DNA of 64,000 bases from DAOUMF01 sp034408935 (GCA_034408935.1 DAOUMV010000020.1:62001-126000); one strand, 5' to 3'. Positions 24,685-33,196 are shown, numbered from the stretch's first letter. The notes: generated from the sequence alone by a model not told the origin. Made by a program: numbers and translations.

Positions 24685-25413
24685 ATGCTCGAACTAAAGG
24701 TCGACGGCTTCTCCGGGCCGCTCGACCTCCTCCTTGATCTCATCGAGCGGGAACAGCTCGACATAACCACGCTTGCCCTGGCCCAGGTCGCCGACCAGTA
24801 TTGGGAGCACGTCGAGTCCCGGCAGGAGCTGGAGCCGGACGCCCTTGCGGAGTTCATCCTCATTGGCTCCAAGCTGCTGTACATCAAGTCGTGTGCCCTC
24901 CTGCCCTCCGCCACGCCTCCCAAGGAGGAGTTCCGGCCCGACGAGGGGGAAGCAGCGGCCGAGCTCACCCGCATGGTGGAGGAGTACAGGCGGTTCCGCG
25001 ACGCCGCCGAAGTACTCGGCGATCTGGAGGAGAAGGGACAGCGCACATACACTCGCCTCGCCCCCGGCAGCGACATCCCTCTGCCGCCCGGCCTGCAAGG
25101 GGTAACCGTTGACACCCTCATGCAGGCCGTGCGCGAGGCGCTGGCACGCACGCCCCCCGAGCCCGAAGAGGCCGTCCTCGAGATCGAGCCCGTCACCGTG
25201 GACGAGAAGATCGGCGAGCTCTCCCTCACCCTGGAGCGCTCGGGAGGGCGGCTCAAGTTCCGGCCCCTCCTGGCCGCCTGCCAGACGCGCACCGAGATCG
25301 TCGTCCTCTTCCTCGCCGTCCTGGAGATGATCAAGGCCGGCCGCCTCTGGGCCGAGCAGCGCCGCGCCTTCGGCGACATCACCCTCGTCGAGACAGCCGC
25401 CGAACCTGCCTAG
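24685..25413 (+). CDS. scpA: Segregation and condensation protein A
   Basis: Kleisin subunit that bridges the heads of SMC dimers in chromosome condensation. 242 residues. The N-terminus LKVDGFSGPLDLLLDLIEREQLD and the following YWEHVES and KLLYIKSCALLP segments are diagnostic. The C-terminal winged-helix segment that contacts the other SMC head (VVLFLAVLEMIKAG...WAEQRRAFGDI) is intact. scpB, often adjacent, is not in the window. Confidence 0.93.
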   Translation: MLELKVDGFSGPLDLLLDLIEREQLDITTLALAQVADQYWEHVESRQELEPDALAEFILIGSKLLYIKSCALLPSATPPKEEFRPDEGEAAAELTRMVEEYRRFRDAAEVLGDLEEKGQRTYTRLAPGSDIPLPPGLQGVTVDTLMQAVREALARTPPEPEEAVLEIEPVTVDEKIGELSLTLERSGGRLKFRPLLAACQTRTEIVVLFLAVLEMIKAGRLWAEQRRAFGDITLVETAAEPA

Positions 25414-25424
25414 CCGGTCCCAGT

Positions 25425-25515
25425 GGTGGAGTGGGGCGAAGTCTGAATCCCTTCAGAGCCTGTCCGCCTCAGTCGGAGGCGGGCGGCTGGGTCGAACATT
25501 TCTGGGGTGGGGCCG
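25425..25515. repeat. Family C repeat with inserted CCTGTCCGCCTCAG hairpin
   Basis: GTGGGGCGAAGTCTGAATC.TTCAG is followed by a small hairpin insert (GTCCGCCTCAGTCGGAGGC) and GGCTGGGT, ending GGGGTGGGG. The same insert interrupts the copy at 28973. Confidence 0.65.
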
Positions 25516-25572
25516 GCAATGGGGCCTCCGAGTAGCGGCTCGCCCCCGTATCCCGTACACTAACTCTCGCTA

Positions 25573-25606
25573 TGACCTGTCCTGAGCCCAGTCGAAGGGC
25601 TGACTC
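25573..25606. repeat. Family D repeat between -10 box and start codon
   Basis: CCTGAGCCCAGTCGAAGGGC lies between a TACACT box (25556-25561) and the presumed true start at 25608. It leaves the frame open from an ATG at 25572, adding 12 possible residues. Confidence 0.6.
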
Positions 25607-25607
25607 C

Positions 25608-26594
25608 ATGTCCAAGCCGCAAAGGGTCTTCGCCGCCCTCCGCGGCGACGAGGTCGACCGCGTCCCCGTCTCCGCCTGGTGGCACGATTTCGCCCGCGAG
25701 TGGTCGCCCGCGGGCTTGGCCCAGGCCACCATCGAGGCGTACCGCCGTTACGATTGGGACTTCATCAAGGTCAATCCTCGCGCCTGCTACTACGCCGAGG
25801 ATTGGGGTGCCCGCTACCAGCAGTCCGACGACCCTCACCAGCAACCGCAGCTCATTGCGCCGGGCGTGACCTCCCCGCAGGACCTTCGCGGCGTCCAGCC
25901 CCTGGACGTGACCCAGGGCGCTTATGGGGAGCAACTCGCCGCACTTTCCATCATCGCCGCGGAGCTCGCTGGTGAAGCGCCCTTCATCCAGACGGTGTTC
26001 TCGCCGCTCGCGGCCATGAGTCGCCTGGCCGGCTCCACCAAGTACGTCCAGAAGCTCATGCGGGAGGCGCCGCAAGAACTGCTGGCCGCCCTGGACGCCG
26101 TCGCCGAGACGCTATACAGCTACGCCGCTGCCTCCCTCCAGCAGGGCGCCTCCGGCATCTTCTTCGCCACCGTCGAGTGGGGCGGCGGCGACAACATCTC
26201 CCCCCAGGACTACGACCGCTTCGCCCGGCCGTTCGACCTGCGCGTGCTGGCGGCGGTTAGAGACGCCCCCTTCAACGTCCTCCACGTCTGCCGAGACAAC
26301 AACCACCTCGGCCGTCTCCTGGACTACCCCGTGCACCTCTTCCACTGGGCCTCCCGCTCGCCCGGTAATCCCTCCCTGTCGGATGTCCTGTCCAGGACGG
26401 ACAAGGCTGTGATGGGGGGAGTCGACCACCAGCGCACGATCCCCAACGGCTCTCCCACCGATATCGCCGCCGAGGCCCGGGACGCGCTCGAACAAACTCG
26501 AGGCCGCCGCTTCCTCCTCGCCCCCGAGTGCTCCATCGACCCCCAGGCGCCGCAGGAGAACCTAAGCGCCCTGGCGGAGGTGCCCCGCGCATGA
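25608..26594 (+). CDS. Uroporphyrinogen decarboxylase-family protein
   Basis: 328 residues, TIM-barrel UroD superfamily. The N-terminus SKPQRVFAALRGDEVDRVPVSAW is the usual beginning of this group. FNVLHVCRDNN around 225-235 and HLFHWASRSPGN follow. Canonical HemE is ~345 residues with a FAGAP-type arginine motif that is not seen here. The protein may therefore be a corrinoid/methyltransferase-type or other decarboxylase relative rather than heme-pathway UroD. It overlaps ribF by 4 nt. The ATG at 25608 is favoured because the preceding in-frame codons come from a dispersed repeat. Confidence 0.8.
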   Translation: MSKPQRVFAALRGDEVDRVPVSAWWHDFAREWSPAGLAQATIEAYRRYDWDFIKVNPRACYYAEDWGARYQQSDDPHQQPQLIAPGVTSPQDLRGVQPLDVTQGAYGEQLAALSIIAAELAGEAPFIQTVFSPLAAMSRLAGSTKYVQKLMREAPQELLAALDAVAETLYSYAAASLQQGASGIFFATVEWGGGDNISPQDYDRFARPFDLRVLAAVRDAPFNVLHVCRDNNHLGRLLDYPVHLFHWASRSPGNPSLSDVLSRTDKAVMGGVDHQRTIPNGSPTDIAAEARDALEQTRGRRFLLAPECSIDPQAPQENLSALAEVPRA

Positions 26595-27532
26595 CCGTCT
26601 CCCTGGCCCGCGAGATTCTCGCCCGCGTCGGCCCTGGCCGCGACTCCGCCGTCACCGTCGGCAAGTTCGACGGCGTCCACCGCGGCCATCATTACCTAAT
26701 CGGCGGCCTCATCGAGCGGGCTCGCGCTGAGGGCCTCGCTGCCGTGGCCGTCGTGCTCTACCCCAACCCATCCACCGTCCTCAGGCCCGGCACTGCCGTC
26801 AGCTACCTCACCAGCCTGGATGAGCGACTGGAGCTGCTCCGTGAACTGGGCCCGGACAGAGTGGTAATCCTCCCCTTCACCTCGGAGCTCGCTCAGCTCT
26901 CCGCTCACGACTTTGCCTCTCTCCTCAGCGAGGAGCTGAAGATGCGACTCCTCTACGTCGGCCCCGATTTCGCCCTCGGGCGCAACCGCGAGGGAACGGT
27001 CGGGGCGCTGCGCAAGATCGGCCGCGACCTCGGTTTCCGGGTGGAGGTGGCGGACATGCTGGCCGAGGAAGGCGAGAAGGTGGGCTCCTCCGCCGTCCGG
27101 CAGGCCCTCGCCGTCGGGGAGGCGGAGGAGATGGCCAGCCTCCTTGGCAGGCCCTTCTCTCTGCGCGGACCGGTCGTCGCCGGCGCCCACCGTGGCGTCG
27201 GCCTGGGCTTCCCCACCGCCAACATCGCCATCGGCCTCGACCGCGCCCTCCCCGCCTTCGGCGTCTACGTCACCCGCGCCGTCATCGGCGACAAAGAGTA
27301 CCCGTCCTGCACCAACATCGGCATCCGTCCCACCTTCGCTGGCGAGGCCGGGCCCACAGTGGAGACCTACATCCTCGACTTCGAGGAGGACATCTACGGC
27401 GAGGACATCCGCATCGACCTCCTCCACCGCCTCCGCGATGAGCTCAAGTTCGAATCGGTCGAGGAGCTGGTGGCCCAGATGGAGCGCGACATCGCCAATA
27501 CCCGCGAGTACTTCCGCAATGTGTCATTCTGA
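26591..27532 (+). CDS. ribF: Bifunctional riboflavin kinase / FAD synthetase
   Basis: Makes FMN from riboflavin and FAD from FMN. 313 residues. The N-terminal nucleotidyltransferase has VGKFDGVHRGHHYLIGG (~20-36), a KFDG variant of the usual NFDG. SSAVRQALAVGE is present. The C-terminal flavokinase barrel has LGFPTANIAI and TNIGIRPTF. The stop codon TGA and the last two codons (TCA TTC TGA) belong to a family B repeat, so the C-terminus was re-made by repeat insertion. Confidence 0.93.
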   Translation: MTVSLAREILARVGPGRDSAVTVGKFDGVHRGHHYLIGGLIERARAEGLAAVAVVLYPNPSTVLRPGTAVSYLTSLDERLELLRELGPDRVVILPFTSELAQLSAHDFASLLSEELKMRLLYVGPDFALGRNREGTVGALRKIGRDLGFRVEVADMLAEEGEKVGSSAVRQALAVGEAEEMASLLGRPFSLRGPVVAGAHRGVGLGFPTANIAIGLDRALPAFGVYVTRAVIGDKEYPSCTNIGIRPTFAGEAGPTVETYILDFEEDIYGEDIRIDLLHRLRDELKFESVEELVAQMERDIANTREYFRNVSF

Positions 27533-27596
27533 GCGCCGACCACGCCCGTGCGGGGAACTAACGCCTGCCGCGAAGGAATCTTGGGAGGGGCAAACG
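27523..27596. repeat. Family B repeat supplying the ribF stop codon
   Basis: Begins GTCATTCTGAGCGCC within ribF and ends GAAGGAATCTTGGGAGGGGC. It is the long variant with a divergent middle. Confidence 0.7.
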
Positions 27597-27640
27597 GTCG
27601 TTCTCGCGGTAACCCTAATCCCCGCTGCGGTTCGACTGTC

Positions 27641-28951
27641 ATGACCTCCTCGAAGCCCCGCGTCCCCGATGACGACGCGCTGCGCCGTATCACCACCCGC
27701 GCCGTAGCTGAGATCGTCCCCCACGGGGAGTTCGTCGACGGCCTCCGCTCCGGTCGCTCCCTGCGCCTCAAGATCGGACTCGATCCCACCAAGCCCGTCA
27801 TTCATCTGGGCTGGACGGTTCCCCTGCGCAAGCTGCGCCAGCTACAGGACCTCGGCCATACCGTCGTCATCATCATCGGTGACTGGACGGCACGCATCGG
27901 TGACCCCTCCGAACAGTCCCAGACCCGGCGCATGCTCAGCGAGGAGGAGGTCAAGGCCAATTCCGACGCCATCCTCCCCCAGTTCTACAAGGTGCTGGAC
28001 GAGCGCCGCACCGAGATCCGCCGCCAGTCCGAGTGGTACGACAAGTTTGACCTTACCGAGGTCGTCCGTCTAGCCGCCCGCTTCACCGTCGCCCAGATGC
28101 TCCAGCGCGACGATTTCGCCCAGCGCTACGCCGACCACAGGCCCATCGGCATCCACGAGCTCGTCTACCCCCTCCTTCAGGGCTACGATTCTTTCGCCGT
28201 CGAGGCCGACGTCGAGTTCGGCGGCACCGACCAGAAGTTCAACAACCTCGTCGGCCGCGAGCTGCAGCGGATGCTTGGCCAGAAGGCCGGCCCCGCCGGC
28301 GAGGGTCAGGCAGTGTTCCTCGTGCCCCTGCTCGTGGGCCTGGACGGCACCCAGAAGATGAGCCAGTCCCTTGGCAACTTCATCGGAATCGACGACCCAC
28401 CCCACGAGATGTACGGCAAGCTCATGTCCATCCCTGACTCCCTAACGATGGACTACTTCGACCTGCTGACCGACGTGCCGGACGACGAACTGGCCGGCAT
28501 CCGCAAGGCCGTCGAGGCGGGCGGCGCTCAGGCGATGGATGCCAAGATGCGCCTGGCCCGCGAGGTAGTGTCGCAGTTCCACACCGACACGGAGGCGCAG
28601 GAGGCGCAAGACGGGTTCGCGCGCGTCTTCCGCGCGGGAGAACAGCCGGAAAGTGTACCGGAATCCCATATTTCGTTCTCGCGATCCGCATATCTCATGG
28701 ACATCGTCGTAGGAGTTGGCGTGGACCCGCGATCAGTCCCCCGTAGGTTCAAGCTCGCGTCTCTGCTTGCCGGAGAGGGTCTCGTTTCCAGCATCACTCA
28801 GGCAACTCGCCTCATCGAATCGGGTGGCGTCGAGATTAACGGCGAGAAAGCGCAGAAGCGCGCGGTTCGCCTGAAGGACGGCGACGTCATCCGCGTCGGC
28901 AAGCACCGGTTCCTTCGCATCGTAGACGCGGACAAGCACCTGTCACCGTAG
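27641..28951 (+). CDS. tyrS: Tyrosyl-tRNA synthetase
   Basis: Class Ic synthetase, 436 residues. The HIGH-equivalent is HLGW in KPVIHLGWTVPLRK and the KMSKS-equivalent is KMSQS in GTQKMSQSLGNF. This is the TyrZ-like subclass with long HxGH spacing. The C-terminal S4 RNA-binding domain runs from about residue 372 (KLASLLAGEGLVSSITQATR). The ATG at 27641 is chosen because the upstream in-frame extension is the family B repeat. No T-box is present. Confidence 0.94.
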   Translation: MTSSKPRVPDDDALRRITTRAVAEIVPHGEFVDGLRSGRSLRLKIGLDPTKPVIHLGWTVPLRKLRQLQDLGHTVVIIIGDWTARIGDPSEQSQTRRMLSEEEVKANSDAILPQFYKVLDERRTEIRRQSEWYDKFDLTEVVRLAARFTVAQMLQRDDFAQRYADHRPIGIHELVYPLLQGYDSFAVEADVEFGGTDQKFNNLVGRELQRMLGQKAGPAGEGQAVFLVPLLVGLDGTQKMSQSLGNFIGIDDPPHEMYGKLMSIPDSLTMDYFDLLTDVPDDELAGIRKAVEAGGAQAMDAKMRLAREVVSQFHTDTEAQEAQDGFARVFRAGEQPESVPESHISFSRSAYLMDIVVGVGVDPRSVPRRFKLASLLAGEGLVSSITQATRLIESGGVEINGEKAQKRAVRLKDGDVIRVGKHRFLRIVDADKHLSP

Positions 28952-28972
28952 CTGCAGGCCTTCAGGCCTGCC

Positions 28973-29076
28973 GGGGTGGAGTTGGGGTATCCGGAAGCCT
29001 GAGGCGATAGCCTCAGAGCCTGTCCGCCTCAGGTAGAGGCGGGCTGGGTGGGACCTACAACCCTGGGGGTGGGGAC
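28973..29076. repeat. Family C repeat
   Basis: GGGGTGGAGTTGGGG, an AAGCCTGAGG.CTCAG hairpin, a CCTGTCCGCCTCAG insert, GGGCTGGGTGGGAC and terminal GGGGGTGGGG. With the next element it fills most of the 377-bp gap after tyrS. Confidence 0.7.
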
Positions 29077-29122
29077 GTAGTGGGGGAGTCCGCTCGCACC
29101 GCTTTCTCCGCATCGACTAGCC

Positions 29123-29213
29123 GTCATTGCGAGGAGCAAAGCGACGTAGCAATCTCGCGTGTGCAGAGATCGCCACGGCCCGCTCACACGGGCCTCGCGA
29201 TGACTTTCTCAGC
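29123..29213. mobile_element. Family A repeat (GTCATTGCGAGGAGC...), internal part
   Basis: GTCATTGCGAGGAGCAAAGC through GCAATCTC and GAGATCGCCACGGCCC..GGGCCTCGCGATG. It corresponds to the interior of the element at 57090-57210, but the CAGGGTGCTGAA terminal repeats are not recognisable. Confidence 0.65.
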
Positions 29214-29261
29214 CGCCTGTTAACGGATAGGTCCCGATCCGCTAATCCGTTCCTCTATCCG

Positions 29262-29290
29262 TTGACAGCGCCCGCACCCGCCCGTATATT
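29262..29290 (+). promoter_or_regulatory. Consensus-like sigma-70 promoter
   Basis: TTGACA (29262-29267), exactly 17 bp and TATATT (29285-29290). The transcript would begin near 29297 with a 32-nt leader carrying GGAAGGAG before the ATG at 29329. It is one of the best promoters in the window. Confidence 0.8.
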
Positions 29291-29328
29291 CGCACTCGTA
29301 ACCTGCCTGCCCCTGGAAGGAGACAGCC

Positions 29329-29634
29329 ATGACCCCGGACCCCGCCGTCGACGAGATCGTCCACCGCCACGCCAAGGCCATCGTCAGCATGGACATCGCC
29401 CAGATCATGCACGACCTCGAGCCGGAGGCGATGGCGAAACTTCAGGGCCAGGCCGGCGGCGGCACCGCCATCCAGATCAACGACTACGAGGTGGTCGGGG
29501 GCAGCCAGGACGGGGACGACTACCTGTACGACGTCAAGTATATCGGCCCCCAGACGTTCACCGTCCGCGCCCGCTGGTCACGCCTCGGCTCCGAGTGGAA
29601 GGTCGTGGACGCCGACATCATCTCCCGCGAGTAG
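29329..29634 (+). CDS. Small NTF2/SnoaL-like protein
   Basis: 101 residues with no signal peptide. The pattern of an N-terminal helix pair (VDEIVHRHAKAIVSMDIAQIMHDL) followed by four antiparallel strands ending in WKVVDADI is that of nuclear-transport-factor-2-like folds. These hold small-ligand binding proteins and isomerases. No catalytic residues can be named. It has a strong promoter and ribosome binding site, so it is probably well expressed as a single-gene unit. It is convergent with the carbonic anhydrase gene. Confidence 0.6.
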   Translation: MTPDPAVDEIVHRHAKAIVSMDIAQIMHDLEPEAMAKLQGQAGGGTAIQINDYEVVGGSQDGDDYLYDVKYIGPQTFTVRARWSRLGSEWKVVDADIISRE

Positions 29635-29655
29635 ACACCCCGAGCAACAACCCCC

Positions 29656-30150
29656 TCACTCTACTTCCCGCAGTCGGCCAGTCTTCACGTCGTACACCAA
29701 CCCCCTCACCGATACCTCGTCCGCGATCAGCGGCGATGAGCGGATCGTCTGCACGTCCTCCCGGACGCTCCCGTCCAGGTCCGTGAACGGCATGAAGTCC
29801 ACCCCTGAGGCGTCCGCATTCAGGTCCCGTCTCAGAACCTCCCGGATCTGCTCGTTGGTGTGCTTCGTCATGCCGCAATCTTCGTGATGGATGACCAGGA
29901 TCTCCCTCGTGCCCAGCAGATTGCAGGAGATGACCAGCGATCGGATCGCGTCGCCACTGGCGCGGCCCCCCGCGTTCCGGATGACGTGCGCGTCACCCTC
30001 CTGCAGCCCGAGGAATTTCTCCGGATCGAGACGAGCGTCCATGCAGGTGAGTACGGCCACCTTCCGTGCTGGCGGCACCGGCAGGTCGCCCTTGCTGAAG
30101 CTTGCGGCGTAGCGCTCGTTGGCGGTCAGTAGGTCCTGCAATGCGGACAT
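29656..30150 (-). CDS. Beta-class carbonic anhydrase
   Basis: Interconverts carbon dioxide and bicarbonate. 164 residues. The zinc ligands are Cys36 (CMDAR, with the Asp38-Arg40 dyad), His89 and Cys92 (HHEDC). The short form and the GMTKHTNE sequence after the second ligand pair resemble the small beta-CA group with a MTK loop. Cytoplasmic. AAAGGGA precedes the start. No pathway partner is adjacent. Confidence 0.9.
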   Translation of the reverse strand: MSALQDLLTANERYAASFSKGDLPVPPARKVAVLTCMDARLDPEKFLGLQEGDAHVIRNAGGRASGDAIRSLVISCNLLGTREILVIHHEDCGMTKHTNEQIREVLRRDLNADASGVDFMPFTDLDGSVREDVQTIRSSPLIADEVSVRGLVYDVKTGRLREVE

Positions 30151-30177
30151 GGCGGTCCCTTTCTCTTACGGTTCAGG

Positions 30178-30216
30178 CCTGTTGGTTTGCAGGTTTGTAG
30201 GTTTGTAGGTTCTTGA
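30178..30216. repeat. Tandem GGTTTGTA-type short repeat
   Basis: Four units of GGTTTGCA/GGTTTGTA lie upstream of the carbonic anhydrase gene. They match the tract ahead of trpF. Confidence 0.55.
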
Positions 30217-30260
30217 TTCTAAGGTCTCCGAAGAGCCTACCCGCCTCTCACTCCGCGCGT

Positions 30261-30330
30261 GTCATTCTGAGCGCCATCGATGCTGGTGCACAGGGAGACG
30301 CCTGTTCGCGAAGGAATCTGGGGTGTGGTG
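30261..30330. repeat. Family B repeat (long variant)
   Basis: GTCATTCTGAGCGCC begins the element and GCGAAGGAATCTGGGGTG ends it, in the gap between the EF-G2 and carbonic anhydrase genes. Confidence 0.65.
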
Positions 30331-30395
30331 GCGTGGTGGGTCAGGTGGCTCGTCTTCGGAGTATGTCCAAGGACGTACGGCTGTCCTGCCTCCCC

Positions 30396-32453
30396 CTACC
30401 CCTTCGCCGCCTCCCGCTCCTTCTCGGCGGCCTCGACCACTTTCTGCGACACGTGCGCCGGCACCTCTTCGTAGTGCGACATCGACATCTCGAAGTGCCC
30501 ACGCCCTTGCGTCATCGACCGCAGGTCCGCGGAGTAGCGCTGTACCTCTGCCATCGGTGCCTGCGCCTCGATCGTCGTCATCGTCCCGTGCGGCGTCATC
30601 CCCAGCACCTTCGCCCGCTTGCCGTTCAGGTCGCTGATGATGTCGCCCGTGTTGCTTTCGGGGACGGTGATCTGAATGTTCACGATCGGCTCCAGCAGCA
30701 CCGGCTGCGCGTCCTGAGCCCCCTTCTTCAGCGCCATCGACGCCGCGATCTTGAACGCTATGTCCGATGAGTCCACCGGGTGGTCCTTGCCGTCGTACAG
30801 CGTCGCCTTCATGTCCACCATCGGGTAGTGGGCCAGCACCCCATCCTCCATCGCCTCCACTACTCCCTTCTCCACCGACGAGACGTACTGCTTGGGCACC
30901 ACACCCCCCACAGTCTTGTTCTGGAACTCGCGTCCCCCTCCCCGCGACAGCGGCTCCACCTTCACCGCCACCCGGGCGAACTGTCCGTGGCCGCCGGTCT
31001 GCTTCTTGTGCGTGTACTCCGCCTCCGCTGTGCTCTGGATCGTCTCCCGGTACGGCACCCGCGGCATCGCCATCTCGAGGTCGACGCTGAACTTGCGGCG
31101 TATCTTCTCGAGCGCCACCTCCACGTGCGAGTCGCCCAGCCCGGAGAGCACCGTCTCGCCTGTGTCGGGGCTGCGCTCGAGGTGCAGGCTGGGATCCTCC
31201 TCCACGATCCGCTGCAGGGCGCTTCCCATCTTGTCCAGGTCCGCCTTCGTCTTCGGACTGATCGCCGCGCTGAACGCCTGCGCCGGGAACGATATCGGTG
31301 GCAGCGTGATCGCCTTCTCCCTCGTGCACAGCGTGTCGCCGGTCTGCGTTTGGGTCAGCTTGGCCACCGCCCCGATGTCCCCCGCCGTCACCTGCGATAC
31401 CTGCTCCTGGCTCTTGCCGCTGATGCGGTACACCGGCCCGATGCGCTCCTGCGCCTGGCGGTTCGCGTTCCAGACCTGCGAATCCGCCTTGAACGTACCC
31501 GAGACCACGCGGAAATAGGTCAGCCGCCCCACGTACGGGTCCGCCGTCGTCTTGAACACCAACGCCGCCAGCGGCCCCGACGGGTCCGCCTTCAGCGTCT
31601 CGCCGTCCGTCTTCACCGGCATGTCCACCGGCGACGGGAAGATGCTCCCGATTGCCTCCATGAGAGCGTGCATGCCCATCATCCTGCCCGCCGAGCCCGC
31701 AAGCACCGGCACGATGCTCCCCCCTATGATCCCGGCGCGAAGCCCGTTGGCCAGCTCCTCCTCCGTGAGCTCCTCTCCCCCGAGGTACTTCTCGATCAGC
31801 GCATCGTCCGTTTCCGCCGCCGCCTCGATGAGCTTCTCCCGCTGGGCGTTGACCTCGTCGGCCAGCTCCGACGGTACTTCCTGCTGCTCCCCCTTTTCGC
31901 CAACGTAGGCCTTCATCGTCAGCAGGTCGATGACACCCTTCAGCGCCTGCTGGGAGCCGATGGGTATCTGGAGAGGGACGCATTTCTGACCCCAGTTCGC
32001 CCGCACCTGGTCCAGCGTACCGTTGAAATCGGCGTTCTCTCGGTCCATGCGGTTGATGAACACCGCCCGCGGCACCGAGACCTCGTCCGCGAACTGCCAC
32101 GCGAACTCCGTCCCCACCTGCACCCCCGAGGCGCCGCAGACCACGACTATGGCTAGGTCGGCGGCGCGCAGGGCGCACTTCACCTCCCCCATGAAGTCCG
32201 CGTACCCCGGCGCGTCCACCACGTTCACCTTGTGCCCGTTCCACTCGCAGGGCACTACCGATAGGTTGACGCTGAACCCTCGCTTCTGCTCGTCCGGGTC
32301 CCAGTCGGAGACCGTGGTACCGTCCTCCACCTTTCCCAGTCGCGTCGTCGCCCCCGTCGCGAACAGCATCCCCTCGGCCAGCGAGGTCTTGCCCGTGCTG
32401 CCGTGACCGATGACGGCGACGTTGCGAATCTTCTCCGGTGGGTACTCTTTCAT
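30396..32453 (-). CDS. Elongation factor G-like GTPase (EF-G2 type)
   Basis: 685 residues with the EF-G domain series: G domain 1-270, domain II, III, the IV/V region to the end. G1 is GHGSTGKTS (residues 16-24) instead of the AHIDAGKTT of true EF-G. G3 is DAPGYADF, with Tyr at the position of the catalytic His. G4 is NRMD. These substitutions and the RGFSVNLSV effector segment place it with the EF-G2/FusA2 paralogues, for which weak or no ribosome-dependent GTPase activity has been reported. A translation or ribosome-stress role is likely but unproved. A long open frame in another register (30262-32607) is a GC artefact. Confidence 0.87.
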   Translation of the reverse strand: MKEYPPEKIRNVAVIGHGSTGKTSLAEGMLFATGATTRLGKVEDGTTVSDWDPDEQKRGFSVNLSVVPCEWNGHKVNVVDAPGYADFMGEVKCALRAADLAIVVVCGASGVQVGTEFAWQFADEVSVPRAVFINRMDRENADFNGTLDQVRANWGQKCVPLQIPIGSQQALKGVIDLLTMKAYVGEKGEQQEVPSELADEVNAQREKLIEAAAETDDALIEKYLGGEELTEEELANGLRAGIIGGSIVPVLAGSAGRMMGMHALMEAIGSIFPSPVDMPVKTDGETLKADPSGPLAALVFKTTADPYVGRLTYFRVVSGTFKADSQVWNANRQAQERIGPVYRISGKSQEQVSQVTAGDIGAVAKLTQTQTGDTLCTREKAITLPPISFPAQAFSAAISPKTKADLDKMGSALQRIVEEDPSLHLERSPDTGETVLSGLGDSHVEVALEKIRRKFSVDLEMAMPRVPYRETIQSTAEAEYTHKKQTGGHGQFARVAVKVEPLSRGGGREFQNKTVGGVVPKQYVSSVEKGVVEAMEDGVLAHYPMVDMKATLYDGKDHPVDSSDIAFKIAASMALKKGAQDAQPVLLEPIVNIQITVPESNTGDIISDLNGKRAKVLGMTPHGTMTTIEAQAPMAEVQRYSADLRSMTQGRGHFEMSMSHYEEVPAHVSQKVVEAAEKEREAAKG

Positions 32454-32582
32454 GGGTGCCTACCTCGCTTCTGATGGGGTCAAATGCGATTCTATAGTAT
32501 CGCCGGAAGCCCTCGCAAGAACGGCTACAGCGTCGGCCCCGACCGATGTATCCTTTTCGCCGTGTCGCGGTACTAATAGATC

Positions 32583-33194
32583 GTGAGGTGCCAACTGGAC
32601 GAGCCACGCATCAAGGATGACGCAGCCCTCATCGCTGCCTACCGGCGTGGCGATGACGCGGCGCTCTCCACCCTCGTCGAGCGGCACCAGACGCGGGTAT
32701 ACCGGCTTGCGCTCGGACTGCTGGCCTCGCACGAGGACGCGATCGATGCCACCCAGGAGGCGCTCACGGCGATGCTTACGTCGCTGCCCCGATTCCGCGG
32801 CGACAGTCAGTTCTCCACCTGGCTCTTCCGCCTCACCGTGAACACCTGCCTCAAGTGGAGGAGACGCAAGGGTGGACGGCGGGAGGAGCCGCTGTCCCCG
32901 GATGTCGACACCCTCCCGGCCGCTGCCGACGGCCGGCCCGACGTGCAGGCGGGCCGTCTCTGGCTGCGCGCCCGCGTGGCCCGGTTCTTGGCCGCACTCC
33001 CGAACACCTACCGGCTGCCTGTAGTGCTCAGCGATGCCCTGGATATGCCCGCGTCGGAGATCGCCAAGATACTCGATATCTCCCTGCCCGCTACCAAGGC
33101 GCGTCTCTTGCGGGGACGCCAACGGCTGCGGGCTGAGATCGAGCGGTATTGTGAGGAGGCAGGCCTCCGCGACTGGCGAGAGTTGGTGAGCTAG
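32583..33194 (+). CDS. ECF-family RNA polymerase sigma factor
   Basis: 203 residues. Region 2 runs from about 12 to 85 (LIAAYRRGDDAALSTLVERH ... FSTWLFRLTVNTCLKWRRR) and region 4 from about 125 to 190 (LPNTYRLPVVLSDALDMPASEIAKIL, then TKARLLRGRQRLR). The GTG start has no obvious Shine-Dalgarno; a TACTAA box about 7 nt upstream suggests a leaderless message. It ends inside the start region of the anti-sigma fusion gene (TAGTGATG), so the two are coupled. This neighbour is its likely inhibitor. Confidence 0.93.
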   Translation: MRCQLDEPRIKDDAALIAAYRRGDDAALSTLVERHQTRVYRLALGLLASHEDAIDATQEALTAMLTSLPRFRGDSQFSTWLFRLTVNTCLKWRRRKGGRREEPLSPDVDTLPAAADGRPDVQAGRLWLRARVARFLAALPNTYRLPVVLSDALDMPASEIAKILDISLPATKARLLRGRQRLRAEIERYCEEAGLRDWRELVS

Positions 33195-33196
33195 TG

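Noticed and set aside
30262..32607. 781-codon open frame overlapping the EF-G2 gene on the same strand in another register
   Set aside because: Its product is Gly/Arg-rich without domains, whereas the frame at 30396-32453 encodes a full EF-G-like protein; high GC keeps the extra frame open.
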